From Catenovulum adriaticum (GTDB lineage: Bacteria > Pseudomonadota > Gammaproteobacteria > Enterobacterales > Alteromonadaceae): 64,000 nt of DNA. The notes under the pieces are model-generated. The model was not told the origin of the DNA and did not search any database. It was given only the letters and a program-made list of their open reading frames with translations. Each line of letters begins with the position of its first letter. Within the stretch, counting starts at the first letter, position 1. The DNA lies in assembly GCF_026725475.1 (NCBI RefSeq), contig NZ_CP109965.1, positions 682,001 to 746,000 of the forward strand. The letters run 5' to 3'. A program made the position numbers and the translations under genes. Positions 42,578 through 52,004 of the stretch are shown piece after piece.

Positions 42578-45301
42578 ATGTCAGAAGTATCAATTGATAA
42601 GCTTGCCACAGATGTAGGTACATCAGTCGACAAATTAGTTCAGCAATTTGCAGAAGCTGGGATCACTAAAACACCCAGCAGCCAAGTTACCGAGCAAGAA
42701 AAGCAAACTTTGCTTGAACATTTGAATAAACATCACGGTGGCCAAGATAATGTGGCTAAGCCGAGTAAAATGACCTTACAACGAAAAACCAAAAGCACGT
42801 TAAGTGTTGCTGGCAATCACGGTAAGTCTAAGTCTGTTCAAGTTGAAGTTCGCAAAAAACGTACTTATGTAAAAGCAAGTGAACTAGACCAGAAAAAAGA
42901 AGCTGAAGAGCAAGCTAAACTTGAAGCTGAAGCGCAAAAAGCAGCTGAAGAAAAAGCGAAACTTGAAGCCCAAGAAAAGGCTAAAAAAGAAGCTGAAGAG
43001 CAGGCTAAGCAAGAAGCTAAAGCTAAAAAAGAAGCTGAAGAAAAAGCGTTAAAAGCTGCGGCAAGTTCAACTAAGCCAGTAGAAAAAGATTTAAAAACGC
43101 CTTCAAGCAAAGTGGCTCACACTAAAATAACCACGGATGCACCTCAACCTACGCGTAAAAAGCCAGTTGAGACTGCAGAAGAAATTGCTTTACGTGAGAA
43201 AAAAGAAGCTGAAGAGCAACGCAAAGCTGAAGAAGAAGCAGCTAGAATCGCAGAAGAAGCGAAAAAGTTTGCTGAAGAAAATGCTGAACGTTGGGCTGCT
43301 GAAGAAGCTCGCCGTAAAGCTGCGGAAAAAGAAGAAGTGCATGTGCATACATCAAAACATGCACAAGAAGCTGAAGCAGAAAAAGACAGACAAGAAGAAA
43401 AATCTTCACGTCACCGCAAGAAAAAAGCATCTAAAAAAGATGAAAAAGCGGAAGCTATGGCGAGTCGTCGTGCACCTAAAGGCAAGCGTAAAAAAGTAAT
43501 TACGCCTAAAAATATGCAGCATAGCTTCCAAAAACCAGTTTCGCCGACAGAGCGAGAAGTGAAAATTGGTGAAACCATTACAGTTGCTGAATTAGCTGCA
43601 AAAATGGCCATTAAAGGTACAGAAGTAATCAAAGCCATGATGAAAATGGGCGCTATGGTGACCATTAATCAGGTTATTGACCAAGAAACCGCGTTATTAG
43701 TGGTAGAAGATATGGGTCATAAAGGTGTTGCAGTTAGCGAAAATGCGGTTGAAGAAGATTTATTAGCAAATCGTGGTGAGCAAACTGAAATTAGGCGTCG
43801 CCCTCCAGTTGTTACTGTTATGGGTCATGTTGACCACGGTAAAACATCATTACTTGATTATATTCGTCGTGCAAAAGTAGCCTCTGGCGAAGCGGGCGGT
43901 ATTACTCAGCACATTGGTGCTTATCATGTAGAAACTGAAGGCGGAATGGTTTCTTTCTTAGATACTCCAGGTCATGCTGCGTTTACCTCAATGCGTGCAC
44001 GTGGTGCAAAAGCAACCGATATTGTTATTTTGGTTGTTGCTGCAGATGATGGTGTTATGCCTCAAACTGTTGAAGCTATTCAGCATGCAAAAGCAGCTGA
44101 AGTTCCTTTAGTTGTGGCGGTGAACAAAGTTGATAAAGAAGAAACTGATTTAGAAAGAATTAAAACTGAATTATCACAACATGATGTTATTTCTGAAGAA
44201 TGGGGTGGCGACATTCAATTCTGTTATGTCTCGGCTAAAACAGGTCAAGGCATTGATGAGCTACTAGAAGCCGTTTTACTTCAATCTGAAATATTAGATT
44301 TAGACACAGTTCACGATGGTTTAGCATCAGGTGTTGTGATTGAATCTCGCTTAGATAAAGGGCGTGGTCCGGTTGCAAGTATTTTAGTTCAGTCAGGTAA
44401 ACTGAAAAAGGGTGATATCATCCTTTGTGGTTTAGAGTATGGCCGAATTCGTGCAATGAGAGACGAAAACGGCAATGATATAGAAGAAGCTGGTCCATCT
44501 ATTCCAGTGGAAATCTTAGGTTTATCAGGTGTACCACAATCTGGTGATGAAGCAACTGCTGTTCGTGATGAGAAAAAAGCACGTGAAGTATCGCTTAAAC
44601 GTCAAGGTAAATTCCGCGAAGTTAAGTTAGCGCGTCAGCAGAAATCTAAGCTTGAAAACATGTTCTCTAATATGACCGAAGGTGATGTTAAAGAGTTGAA
44701 CTTAGTCGTTAAATCAGACGTACAGGGTTCACTTGAAGCGATTTCTGAATCATTACTTAAGCTTTCTACAGATGAAGTTCGGGTTAAAATCATTGGCTCT
44801 GGTGTTGGTGGTATTACCGAAACCGATGCTTCACTTGCAGCGGCATCTCAAGCTATTATTTTAGGCTTTAATGTTCGTGCGGATGCTACTGCACGCCGCA
44901 TGATTGAAGCTGAAAGTATTGAGTTACGATATTACAGCATTATCTACGACTTGTTAGATGAAGTTAAGAAAGCAATGAGCGGTATGCTTGACCCTGAATT
45001 TAAACAAGAAATCATTGGCTTAGCTGAAGTGCGTGATGTGTTTAAATCACCTAAAATTGGTGCAATTGCTGGTTGTATGGTGACTGAAGGTCTTATTAAG
45101 CGTAACAATCCAATCCGTGTATTACGTGATAATATTGTAATATATGAAGGTGAATTAGAATCATTACGCCGCTTTAAAGACGACGTTCCAGAAGTTCGCA
45201 ACGGTACTGAATGTGGTATTGGTGTTAAGAACTACAACGATGTTCGAGTGGGCGATATGATTGAAGTATTTGAAACAGTTGAAGTTAAACGTCAACTGTA
45301 A
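42578..45301 (+). CDS. infB: Translation initiation factor IF-2
   Basis: The GTPase that brings initiator tRNA to the 30S subunit. The 907-residue protein has the N-terminal IF2N domain (about 1-55), a very long charged coiled-coil linker rich in Lys, Glu and Ala (about 95-300), a second IF2N segment, and the G domain with GHVDHGKT at 416-423, DTPGHAAF and NKVDK, then the beta-barrel and fMet-tRNA-binding C-domains. The linker repeats generate long open frames on other strands, which are artefacts. Confidence 0.98.
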   Translation: MSEVSIDKLATDVGTSVDKLVQQFAEAGITKTPSSQVTEQEKQTLLEHLNKHHGGQDNVAKPSKMTLQRKTKSTLSVAGNHGKSKSVQVEVRKKRTYVKASELDQKKEAEEQAKLEAEAQKAAEEKAKLEAQEKAKKEAEEQAKQEAKAKKEAEEKALKAAASSTKPVEKDLKTPSSKVAHTKITTDAPQPTRKKPVETAEEIALREKKEAEEQRKAEEEAARIAEEAKKFAEENAERWAAEEARRKAAEKEEVHVHTSKHAQEAEAEKDRQEEKSSRHRKKKASKKDEKAEAMASRRAPKGKRKKVITPKNMQHSFQKPVSPTEREVKIGETITVAELAAKMAIKGTEVIKAMMKMGAMVTINQVIDQETALLVVEDMGHKGVAVSENAVEEDLLANRGEQTEIRRRPPVVTVMGHVDHGKTSLLDYIRRAKVASGEAGGITQHIGAYHVETEGGMVSFLDTPGHAAFTSMRARGAKATDIVILVVAADDGVMPQTVEAIQHAKAAEVPLVVAVNKVDKEETDLERIKTELSQHDVISEEWGGDIQFCYVSAKTGQGIDELLEAVLLQSEILDLDTVHDGLASGVVIESRLDKGRGPVASILVQSGKLKKGDIILCGLEYGRIRAMRDENGNDIEEAGPSIPVEILGLSGVPQSGDEATAVRDEKKAREVSLKRQGKFREVKLARQQKSKLENMFSNMTEGDVKELNLVVKSDVQGSLEAISESLLKLSTDEVRVKIIGSGVGGITETDASLAAASQAIILGFNVRADATARRMIEAESIELRYYSIIYDLLDEVKKAMSGMLDPEFKQEIIGLAEVRDVFKSPKIGAIAGCMVTEGLIKRNNPIRVLRDNIVIYEGELESLRRFKDDVPEVRNGTECGIGVKNYNDVRVGDMIEVFETVEVKRQL

Positions 45302-45323
45302 AGACTTCGATTTTTAAATGATT

Positions 45324-45347
45324 AAAAGGGCCGAAAGGCCCTTTTTC
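45324..45347 (+). terminator. Terminator after infB
   Basis: AAAAGGGCC-GAAA-GGCCCTTTTT, with a stable GAAA tetraloop, 25 bp after infB. Read-through into rbfA-truB is possible, as in E. coli, but the 125 bp that follow are AT-rich and could hold a promoter. Confidence 0.92.
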
Positions 45348-45471
45348 GTTTTACACTATACTAAGGTATTTGAGAGTAAGTATTTCAGATTTTTGGTATA
45401 AACCCTTAATATAGTTAACCAGAATTTTCAGATTAACTATATCATTGTGAATAACTAATTAGGTGAATGAA

Positions 45472-45876
45472 ATGGCTAGAGATTTTTCTCGTGCAGAGCG
45501 AGTGGCTCAGCAAATTCAAAAAGAGGTTGCTCAAATTTTACAGCGGGATTTAAAAGATCCTCGAATTGGCATGGTCACTGTTTCTGCAGTTGAAGTGTCA
45601 AGAGACCTTGCTTATGCAAAAATTTATATTTCTGCCTTATTACAAGAAGATGAAAAAGCTGAAATAGCAGTTAAACAGTTAAACGAAAGTGCGCCTTTTG
45701 TTCGATCTGTTTTAGCTAAATCGATGCGGATGCGTGTGGTACCTAACATTAAATTTTATTTAGATACCAGTGTTAATGAAGGTATTCGCATGTCTAAACT
45801 GGTTGATGAAGCGATTGCGACAGATACCAAAAAAGCAAAAAATAATGCGGGTGACGAGGACGATTCGGTTGAATAA
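45472..45876 (+). CDS. rbfA: 30S ribosome-binding factor RbfA
   Basis: Binds the 30S subunit during 16S 5'-end maturation and cold adaptation. I place the start at ATG 45472, just after the Shine-Dalgarno AGGTGA (45461-45466); the upstream in-frame GTG lies inside that site. The 134-residue protein has the KH-type core: RVAQQIQKEVAQILQ, LKDPRIGMVTVSAVEVSRDLAYAKIY and the PNIKFYLDTS segment. It overlaps truB by 8 nt. Confidence 0.95.
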   Translation: MARDFSRAERVAQQIQKEVAQILQRDLKDPRIGMVTVSAVEVSRDLAYAKIYISALLQEDEKAEIAVKQLNESAPFVRSVLAKSMRMRVVPNIKFYLDTSVNEGIRMSKLVDEAIATDTKKAKNNAGDEDDSVE

Positions 45877-46807
45877 AAAGGTAAAATTTAGGCCACTTAA
45901 TGGCATTATTTTATTAGATAAAGCAAAAGGTTTGTCTAGCAATCGAGTATTACAAAATATACGATTTTTATATCAAGCTGAAAAAGCCGGCCATACCGGT
46001 GCGTTAGATCCATTAGCAACCGGTTTATTACCTATTTGTTTTGGTGAAGCAACCAAGTTTAGTCAATATTTGTTAAATGCTGATAAAACTTACCAGGTAA
46101 CAGCTAAATTAGGTGAGCGAACTGACACCTCAGATGCGGAAGGTGAAATTGTACAAACTCGATCTGTTAATGTAACGCCCGAGCAAATAACTGAACAGGC
46201 ACTTAAGTTTAAGGGATGTTCTGAGCAGCAGCCTTCAATTTATTCTGCATTAAAATATGAAGGCAGGCCGCTGTATTATTATGCCCGTAAAGGCATTGAA
46301 GTTCCTAGGCCTGTTCGTCAAATTGAAGTATATGCCTTAACGGTTGATGAAATAGATTTGCCTTATGTCACAATGACCATCGCTTGTTCTAAAGGGACAT
46401 ACATCCGAACGATTGTTGATGATTTAGGTGAAAACCTAGGTTGTGGTGCACATGTTACTGAGCTCAGACGTACTCATATTTCAGGGTTTGATAGCGAACA
46501 TATGCTAACGGCTGCAGAACTAGAACAATTATCGGCCGACCAAAGAGACAATGCGTTGCTGGCAGTTGATGCCGGTATTAAACATATTCCGGTATTGGTT
46601 CTAAACGAGCAGCAAGCAGATAAGCTACGTAAAGGACAAAAATTTGCTATGCCAGAACAAAGTGCAGCGCTTTACCGTGCTTACACTCAGGCAGATAACA
46701 CGTTTTTAGGTGTAGTAGAGGTATTAGACCATACCAAAATTGTGCGCACTAAACGTTTACTCAATACCGCGAGTGCATTAGCGGAACAAAAAGCTTCTCG
46801 TACATAA
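45869..46807 (+). CDS. truB: tRNA pseudouridine(55) synthase TruB
   Basis: Makes pseudouridine 55 in the T-loop of tRNAs and also acts as a tRNA chaperone. The frame is open from 45770, but the part before 45869 overlaps rbfA and does not look like TruB. I chose TTG 45869, 8 bp after GAGGA (45856-45860), which gives a 312-residue protein. The catalytic Asp47 lies in GHTGALDPLATGLLP; KFSQYLLNADKTY and CSKGTYIRTIVDDLGE are further TruB motifs. A PUA-like C-terminal region is present. Confidence 0.95.
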   Translation: MNKKVKFRPLNGIILLDKAKGLSSNRVLQNIRFLYQAEKAGHTGALDPLATGLLPICFGEATKFSQYLLNADKTYQVTAKLGERTDTSDAEGEIVQTRSVNVTPEQITEQALKFKGCSEQQPSIYSALKYEGRPLYYYARKGIEVPRPVRQIEVYALTVDEIDLPYVTMTIACSKGTYIRTIVDDLGENLGCGAHVTELRRTHISGFDSEHMLTAAELEQLSADQRDNALLAVDAGIKHIPVLVLNEQQADKLRKGQKFAMPEQSAALYRAYTQADNTFLGVVEVLDHTKIVRTKRLLNTASALAEQKASRT

Positions 46808-46850
46808 TTTTGGCGATTTAGCCTACAAGCAAAAAAGTAATCGCTAATGC

Positions 46851-46878
46851 TTGTAATATAGTCGCTTTAGGGTAAAAT
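46851..46878 (+). promoter_or_regulatory. Promoter of rpsO
   Basis: TTGTAA (46851-46856) and TAAAAT (46873-46878) with 16-bp spacing, about 95 bp before rpsO. The GCGCCTC discriminator just after it is also found after the -10 box of the tRNA array promoter at 3235. The leader (46886-46974) may hold an S15 autoregulatory fold, as in E. coli, which I could not draw with confidence. Confidence 0.6.
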
Positions 46879-46974
46879 CTGCGCCTCATTATTTCAACTC
46901 AGATTATCTTGTTGAAATACCCTAGGATTGCTGGATTAGTGATCGGCAACCCCTAATTTTTGTTGGAGAACATT

Positions 46975-47244
46975 ATGTCACTAACTAACGATGAAAAAGC
47001 TGCAATCGTAGCTGAGTATGCAACTAAAGAATCTGATACAGGTTCACCTGAAGTTCAGGTTGCTTTATTAACGCACCGTATCAATAAGTTACAAGGTCAT
47101 TTTTCTGATCACAAGAAAGATCACCATTCACGTCGCGGTTTAATCCGTATGGTTAACTCACGTCGTAGCTTGTTAGATTATTTAAAGCGTAAAAATGTTG
47201 AACGTTATTCATCATTGATTAAACGTCTAGGTTTACGTCGTTAA
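46975..47244 (+). CDS. rpsO: 30S ribosomal protein S15
   Basis: An 89-residue primary 16S rRNA-binding protein. The ATG at 46975 follows TTGGAGAAC, a good ribosome binding site; the in-frame TTG at 46960 is part of that site. The S15 signature from LLTHRINKLQGHFSDHKKDHHSRRGL and the ending KNVERYSSLIKRLGLRR are plain. rpsO-pnp is the usual order. Confidence 0.98.
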   Translation: MSLTNDEKAAIVAEYATKESDTGSPEVQVALLTHRINKLQGHFSDHKKDHHSRRGLIRMVNSRRSLLDYLKRKNVERYSSLIKRLGLRR

Positions 47245-47268
47245 TTTGCCAATTATCGAAAAAATTCT

Positions 47269-47299
47269 AAAAAAAGGGCCTTTTGGCCCTTTTTTTTTT
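47269..47299 (+). terminator. Terminator between rpsO and pnp
   Basis: AAAAAAGGGCC-TTTT-GGCCCTTTTTTTTTT, a strong intrinsic terminator 27 bp after rpsO. Its symmetry and length match the t1 terminator between rpsO and pnp in E. coli. Confidence 0.93.
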
Positions 47300-47398
47300 G
47301 TTTATCTGCACAACATCTGTACTTATTTGCTAAATTGTTCCGTATAATTAGCTCGAAATTAAAGACAAATTGCAAAGTAAGCGTAAAGGAAATTTATA

Positions 47399-49513
47399 GT
47401 GACTCCAATAACTAAATCGTTTCAATATGGTCAACATGAGATCAAATTAGAAACAGGCGTAGTAGCAAGACAAGCAACAGCTGCTGTAATGGCAAGTATG
47501 GACGACACAACTGTATTAGTCAGTGTTGTGGCAAAAAAAGAAGCAGAGCCAGGTCGTGATTTTTTCCCGTTAACGGTTAATTACCAAGAAAAAACTTATG
47601 CTGCAGGTAAAATCCCTGGTGGTTTCTTTAAACGTGAAGGTCGTCCAAGTGAAGGCGAAACATTAACCGCACGTTTAATCGACCGTCCAGTTAGACCTTT
47701 ATTTCCAAAAGACTTTACTAATGATGTACAAATCGTAGTAACTGTAATGTCTGCAAATCCTGAAATCTCAGCTGATATCGTATCTTTAGTGGGTGTTTCG
47801 GCGGCTTTATCAATTGCAGGTATTCCATTCCAAGGCCCAATCGGCGCAGCTCGCGTTGGTTATAAAGACGGCCAATATATGCTAAACCCATTAACCAGTG
47901 AATTAGCAACTTCAGACTTAGACTTAGTGGTTGCGGGTACTGAAAATGCAGTACTTATGGTTGAATCTGAAGCCGCGATTTTATCTGAAGATACTATGCT
48001 TGGCGCTGTTATGTATGGCCATGAGCAAATGCAAACTGTTGTTAAAAATATCAACGAATTTGCAGCTGAAGTGAATACACCAAAAATGGATTGGCAACCC
48101 GATCCGGTTGATAGCGTTTTAGTTGAAAAAGTATCAGGTTTAGCACAAGCAGGCTTTAACGATGCTTATCAAATCGCAGATAAAGGCGAGCGTAAAAACG
48201 CAGTTAATGCTTTAAAAGATAAAGTATTAGCAGAGTTAGTATCAGAAAATGAAGAAATCGATACCGATTTAGCCGGTGATATTTTAAGTTCAGTTGAGAA
48301 AAAAGTAGTTCGTAGCCGAATTATCTCAGGTGAACCACGTATTGATGGTCGTGACCCTACAATGGTTCGCGCACTTGACGTTCGCACTGGCGTTTTACCA
48401 AGAACTCATGGTTCTGCATTGTTCACCCGTGGTGAAACTCAAGCAATTGTAGTGGCTACTTTAGGTACAGAGCGTGATGCACAAAATGTTGAAAGCTTAA
48501 CGGGCGATAAAACAGATCGTTTCTTATTCCACTACAACTTCCCTCCATACTGTGTTGGTGAAACGGGTATGGTTGGTTCACCTAAGCGTCGTGAAATTGG
48601 TCATGGTCGTTTAGCTAAGCGTGGTGTTGCTGCCGTTATGCCTGATGCCACAGAATTTCCGTATACAGTCCGTATCGTATCTGAAATTACTGAGTCAAAC
48701 GGTTCAAGTTCAATGGCTTCTGTTTGTGGTTCATCATTAGCGTTAATGGATGCTGGTGTTCCAATTAAAGCGTCTGTTGCTGGTATTGCAATGGGCTTAG
48801 TTAAAGAAGATGAAAACTTTGTGGTACTTTCTGACATTTTAGGTGATGAAGATCACTTAGGTGATATGGACTTTAAAGTAGCAGGTTCTACCGAAGGTAT
48901 TACCGCACTTCAAATGGATATCAAAATTGAAGGTATCACCAAAGAAATTATGCAAATTGCATTAAACCAAGCGAAAGCTGCACGTTTACATATCTTAAAC
49001 GTAATGGATGATGCAATTGGTGGACACAGAGAAGAAGTTTCTGAATTTGCACCACGCATTTATACTATCAAAATCAGCCAAGATAAAATTCGTGATGTGA
49101 TCGGTAAAGGTGGCGCAACGATTCGTCAGTTAACTGAAGAAACAGGCACAACGATCGAAATTGAAGAAGATGGTACGGTTAAAATTGCAGCAACAGGCAA
49201 AGATAAAGCTGATGCGGCAATCGACCGAATTAAAACCATTACAGCTGAGGTTGAAGTAGGTGCAATTTATGACGGTAAAGTCATGCGTTGTGTTGATTTT
49301 GGTGCTTTTGTTGAAATTTTACCAGGTAAAGAAGGTCTGGTTCATATTTCTCAAATCGCTGAAGAGCGCGTTAATGCGGTGTCTGATTACTTATCTCAAG
49401 GCCAGCAAGTTAAAGTTAAAGTACTAGAAATTGACCGTCAAGGTCGTGTACGTTTAACAATGAAAGGCTTAGAAGAAAAGCCAGCTGAAGCTGCAGAAGC
49501 TCAACCAGAATAA
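47399..49513 (+). CDS. pnp: Polynucleotide phosphorylase
   Basis: A phosphorolytic 3'-5' exoribonuclease and degradosome component. The 704-residue protein has two RNase PH-like domains (about 1-215 and 310-540; FFKREGRPSEGETLTARLIDRP, and FLFHYNFPPYCVGETGMVG), a KH domain (about 555-610, IRDVIGKGGATIRQL) and an S1 domain (about 620-690, GKVMRCVDFGAFVEILPGKEGL). Start is GTG, 8 bp after AAAGGA, giving the family N-terminus TPITKSFQYG. Confidence 0.98.
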   Translation: MTPITKSFQYGQHEIKLETGVVARQATAAVMASMDDTTVLVSVVAKKEAEPGRDFFPLTVNYQEKTYAAGKIPGGFFKREGRPSEGETLTARLIDRPVRPLFPKDFTNDVQIVVTVMSANPEISADIVSLVGVSAALSIAGIPFQGPIGAARVGYKDGQYMLNPLTSELATSDLDLVVAGTENAVLMVESEAAILSEDTMLGAVMYGHEQMQTVVKNINEFAAEVNTPKMDWQPDPVDSVLVEKVSGLAQAGFNDAYQIADKGERKNAVNALKDKVLAELVSENEEIDTDLAGDILSSVEKKVVRSRIISGEPRIDGRDPTMVRALDVRTGVLPRTHGSALFTRGETQAIVVATLGTERDAQNVESLTGDKTDRFLFHYNFPPYCVGETGMVGSPKRREIGHGRLAKRGVAAVMPDATEFPYTVRIVSEITESNGSSSMASVCGSSLALMDAGVPIKASVAGIAMGLVKEDENFVVLSDILGDEDHLGDMDFKVAGSTEGITALQMDIKIEGITKEIMQIALNQAKAARLHILNVMDDAIGGHREEVSEFAPRIYTIKISQDKIRDVIGKGGATIRQLTEETGTTIEIEEDGTVKIAATGKDKADAAIDRIKTITAEVEVGAIYDGKVMRCVDFGAFVEILPGKEGLVHISQIAEERVNAVSDYLSQGQQVKVKVLEIDRQGRVRLTMKGLEEKPAEAAEAQPE

Positions 49514-49540
49514 ACTCGTTTACAGACTTGTTTATAACCT

Positions 49541-49568
49541 AAAGGGAAGCTATTAGCTTCCCTTTATT
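49541..49568 (+). terminator. Terminator of pnp
   Basis: AAAGGGAAGCT-ATT-AGCTTCCCTTT followed by ATTGTTT, 27 bp after pnp. It separates pnp from nlpI. Confidence 0.88.
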
Positions 49569-49685
49569 GTTTCTAGTTGTCTCGAGTTAAGGTTAGCTAA
49601 TCTTTTTTACACGATTAGCATGAGTTTTGTATCTGATCCTAAACTCTGGCACACTCATAAAATTATAACTTGGATGGGTTGGTTT

Positions 49686-50567
49686 ATGTCAATTTTAACA
49701 AAAGTAGCAATTTGGCCGTTGTTAACTGGGGTTTTGTTAGCGGGCTGCGCAAACCAGTCAATCCAAACAACACCCGATTTAAATAAAATAAAGCCAGTTA
49801 CGCATACACTTAAACAACAAGTTACGATTAAACGTTTATCGGATTTATTAAGTGACCCTGCATTTAATCAAATTGACAGAGCCGAAATCTACTTTCAGCG
49901 AGGGGTGTTATACGATGCGATTGGGTTATCACACCTTGCATATTTTGATTGGTTATATGCCCTTGAGCTGAAACCTGATTTAGCTGATGCTTATAATATG
50001 ATAGGCATTTATTATTTGCGCCAACAAGAATTTAGTCGCTCATATGAATCATTTGATTCAGTTATCGAATTAGATTCGTCACATCAATTTGCTTATTTTA
50101 ACCGTGCGATTGCCTTATATTATGGCGGTCGAGCGAAACTAGCTGAAATGGATTTTGAAAGCTTTTACCAGTTTGACCAAACCGATGGGTTTAGAGTGTT
50201 GTGGTGGTATTTTGCTAAACAAAGTTATGATCCTCAGGCTGCTAAAAAGCAATTAGCAACTCAGACTAAAGCATTAGATACCAATAGCTGGAGTGCTCAA
50301 ATAGTGCGCTATATCCAAGGTGAATTATCTGAAGCTGAGTTATTGAATCAAGCAGAGCAATATGCAGCAGAAGGCACACAAAGTATTAACCAAAATTTGT
50401 GCGAAGCGTATTTTTATATTGGCAAAAAATTGAAGTTAAAGGGACAAAAGCAAGCAGCAAAAACGTATTTTAAAGCTGTTTTGTCAACTCAAGTTTATGA
50501 ATTTATTGAATACAGGTATGCTCAGCTTGAACTAGAAATGCTAACTGTCGATGTTGATAAAAGCTAA
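49686..50567 (+). CDS. nlpI: Lipoprotein NlpI (TPR protease adaptor)
   Basis: An outer-membrane lipoprotein with tetratricopeptide repeats. In E. coli NlpI is an adaptor that presents peptidoglycan hydrolases such as MepS to the protease Prc. Lipobox LAGC lies about 21 residues after ATG 49686, a normal signal length, so I prefer it to the in-frame starts at 49620 or 49674. TPR motifs are clear (AEIYFQRGVLYDAIGLSHLAYFDW, DAYNMIGIYYLRQQEF, FNRAIALYYGGRAKLAEMDF). pnp-nlpI order is conserved. The end overlaps the next gene by 17 nt. Confidence 0.93.
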   Translation: MSILTKVAIWPLLTGVLLAGCANQSIQTTPDLNKIKPVTHTLKQQVTIKRLSDLLSDPAFNQIDRAEIYFQRGVLYDAIGLSHLAYFDWLYALELKPDLADAYNMIGIYYLRQQEFSRSYESFDSVIELDSSHQFAYFNRAIALYYGGRAKLAEMDFESFYQFDQTDGFRVLWWYFAKQSYDPQAAKKQLATQTKALDTNSWSAQIVRYIQGELSEAELLNQAEQYAAEGTQSINQNLCEAYFYIGKKLKLKGQKQAAKTYFKAVLSTQVYEFIEYRYAQLELEMLTVDVDKS

Positions 50568-51960
50568 ATTTTTTTTACCTTTCGTTATTGGTTTGGCCAG
50601 CGTATTAGCTGGCTCGGCTTATTGGTATTTTAGCTTAGGCTTTTATCCCACTATTGATAAAATTACCACCAGAGCAAACAGCGGACTATTACAGTTAACG
50701 GCTGCCGAAATAGACTGGTACAACAATTTATCCCCTCATGAGCAGCGTAATTTTCATCAACAACTCAAACAACAAACTAACTGGCAAGCGGTTACTCAAC
50801 TAAACATTCCTCAAACTATGGCGCAAGACTGGGCCAATCAACAGCATTTAATCAGCCAGTGGTATTTATCAAACCACAGCGAATCTTCGTTTGAGCGTCA
50901 TTATTGGCTTAAAAAGCTAGCAAACAATCACAAAGCAGATCATTATGCCGCTAAAGCCTCATTTAAATTAGCACAAATGAATCAGCAATCGGCCCCACTA
51001 GTGGCAGATACTTGGTATAAAAAAGCTTTATCATTAAATCAAGATGCTAATTTTAAATTTGAGTATGCTAAATTTCTCATTGAACAAGGTGAACCAGAAT
51101 CTCAATGGGCTTATTTAATTAACAATAACCCGTTAGCACAAAACTACACTCAAACCGAATTAGTCACTTACAAGTATGATTTTACTCAGGTTTTGAAAGC
51201 ATTAAACAGTAAAGTCCACCCAGCTAATTATGACACTCATGCTTTAATTAAATGCCGCAAACCCATTCAGTTACTTGCCAGCAATTATCAGCAGTTACAA
51301 AAGATTCAATATAGCTTACAAACACTACTTGACCTTGATTTTTTTGCGGAGTCTAGCTTTTGTATTAGTGGTCATCATTGGTCGAAAAATATACCCACGA
51401 AAACACCAGAAATTAATGATAAGCGACTTCAAACCACACATTGGTTGATTGAATCACCAAACCTAACAAGAGCCTATCGGCAAGGGCAATTTATTTTTAT
51501 GCCGCGTGAACTTAATACCCAAGTACTAGGGCATGAGTTAGCACATTGGCTAGGGCTAGAAGATGAATATTTACTAAATGAAGATAAAGCCCGCCAAAGG
51601 TGTGCATTAAATGTTGACCAATTTGGCAAAAAATTGGGCCATAATTTGGTCGTAATAAAACCAAGTTATTACTTTAAATCGAAAAAAAAATTGCTAGGCT
51701 GGATGGAGCAAACTGTACCTTGGTTTGATTATATAGAGCAAAAAGATAACTGGATCGTTAAAGAGCAAGCCGGTTATCGTATTCAATATCAACGAATTGG
51801 AAGTGCAATTGGGTTTTACCCAGTACCAACATGTAATAACCTTGATCTCATTTCGTTAAAACCTATCAGCAAAAATACCTTTATGCAAAACCATGAGTAT
51901 TATATTCCAAATCTATATAAAAAAATAATTCTTCATAGTGGCGACATTACAGACCATTGA
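50551..51960 (+). CDS. Membrane-anchored zinc metalloprotease candidate
   Basis: A 469-residue protein I do not recognise as a named family. It has one N-terminal membrane helix (about 6-26) that would leave the body in the periplasm, a helical TPR-like part (about 45-220; KKLANNHKADHYAAKASFKLAQMNQQ and WYKKALSLNQDANFKFEYAKFL) and a catalytic-looking C-terminal half. The zinc site is HELAHWLGLEDEY: His328, Glu329, His332 and probably Asp338, the HExxHxxGxxD form known from snapalysin-type proteases. Several cysteines are present in the second half (SFCISGHH, RQRCALN, VPTCNNL). The 17-nt overlap with nlpI implies cotranscription. Confidence 0.7.
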   Translation: MLIKAKFFLPFVIGLASVLAGSAYWYFSLGFYPTIDKITTRANSGLLQLTAAEIDWYNNLSPHEQRNFHQQLKQQTNWQAVTQLNIPQTMAQDWANQQHLISQWYLSNHSESSFERHYWLKKLANNHKADHYAAKASFKLAQMNQQSAPLVADTWYKKALSLNQDANFKFEYAKFLIEQGEPESQWAYLINNNPLAQNYTQTELVTYKYDFTQVLKALNSKVHPANYDTHALIKCRKPIQLLASNYQQLQKIQYSLQTLLDLDFFAESSFCISGHHWSKNIPTKTPEINDKRLQTTHWLIESPNLTRAYRQGQFIFMPRELNTQVLGHELAHWLGLEDEYLLNEDKARQRCALNVDQFGKKLGHNLVVIKPSYYFKSKKKLLGWMEQTVPWFDYIEQKDNWIVKEQAGYRIQYQRIGSAIGFYPVPTCNNLDLISLKPISKNTFMQNHEYYIPNLYKKIILHSGDITDH

Positions 51961-52004
51961 CTAAGGTTGAATTTAACTAATAAATGGAGCGAAGGATAAA
52001 GGAT

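Noticed and set aside
43137..43499. 120-codon Lys/Leu-rich frame inside infB
   Set aside because: It is a shifted reading of the Lys/Glu/Ala coiled-coil linker of IF-2, without a ribosome binding site of its own.
45770..45868. Longer N-terminus for TruB
   Set aside because: The extra 33 codons overlap rbfA in another frame and do not resemble TruB; a TTG with a well-placed GAGGA fits the family start.
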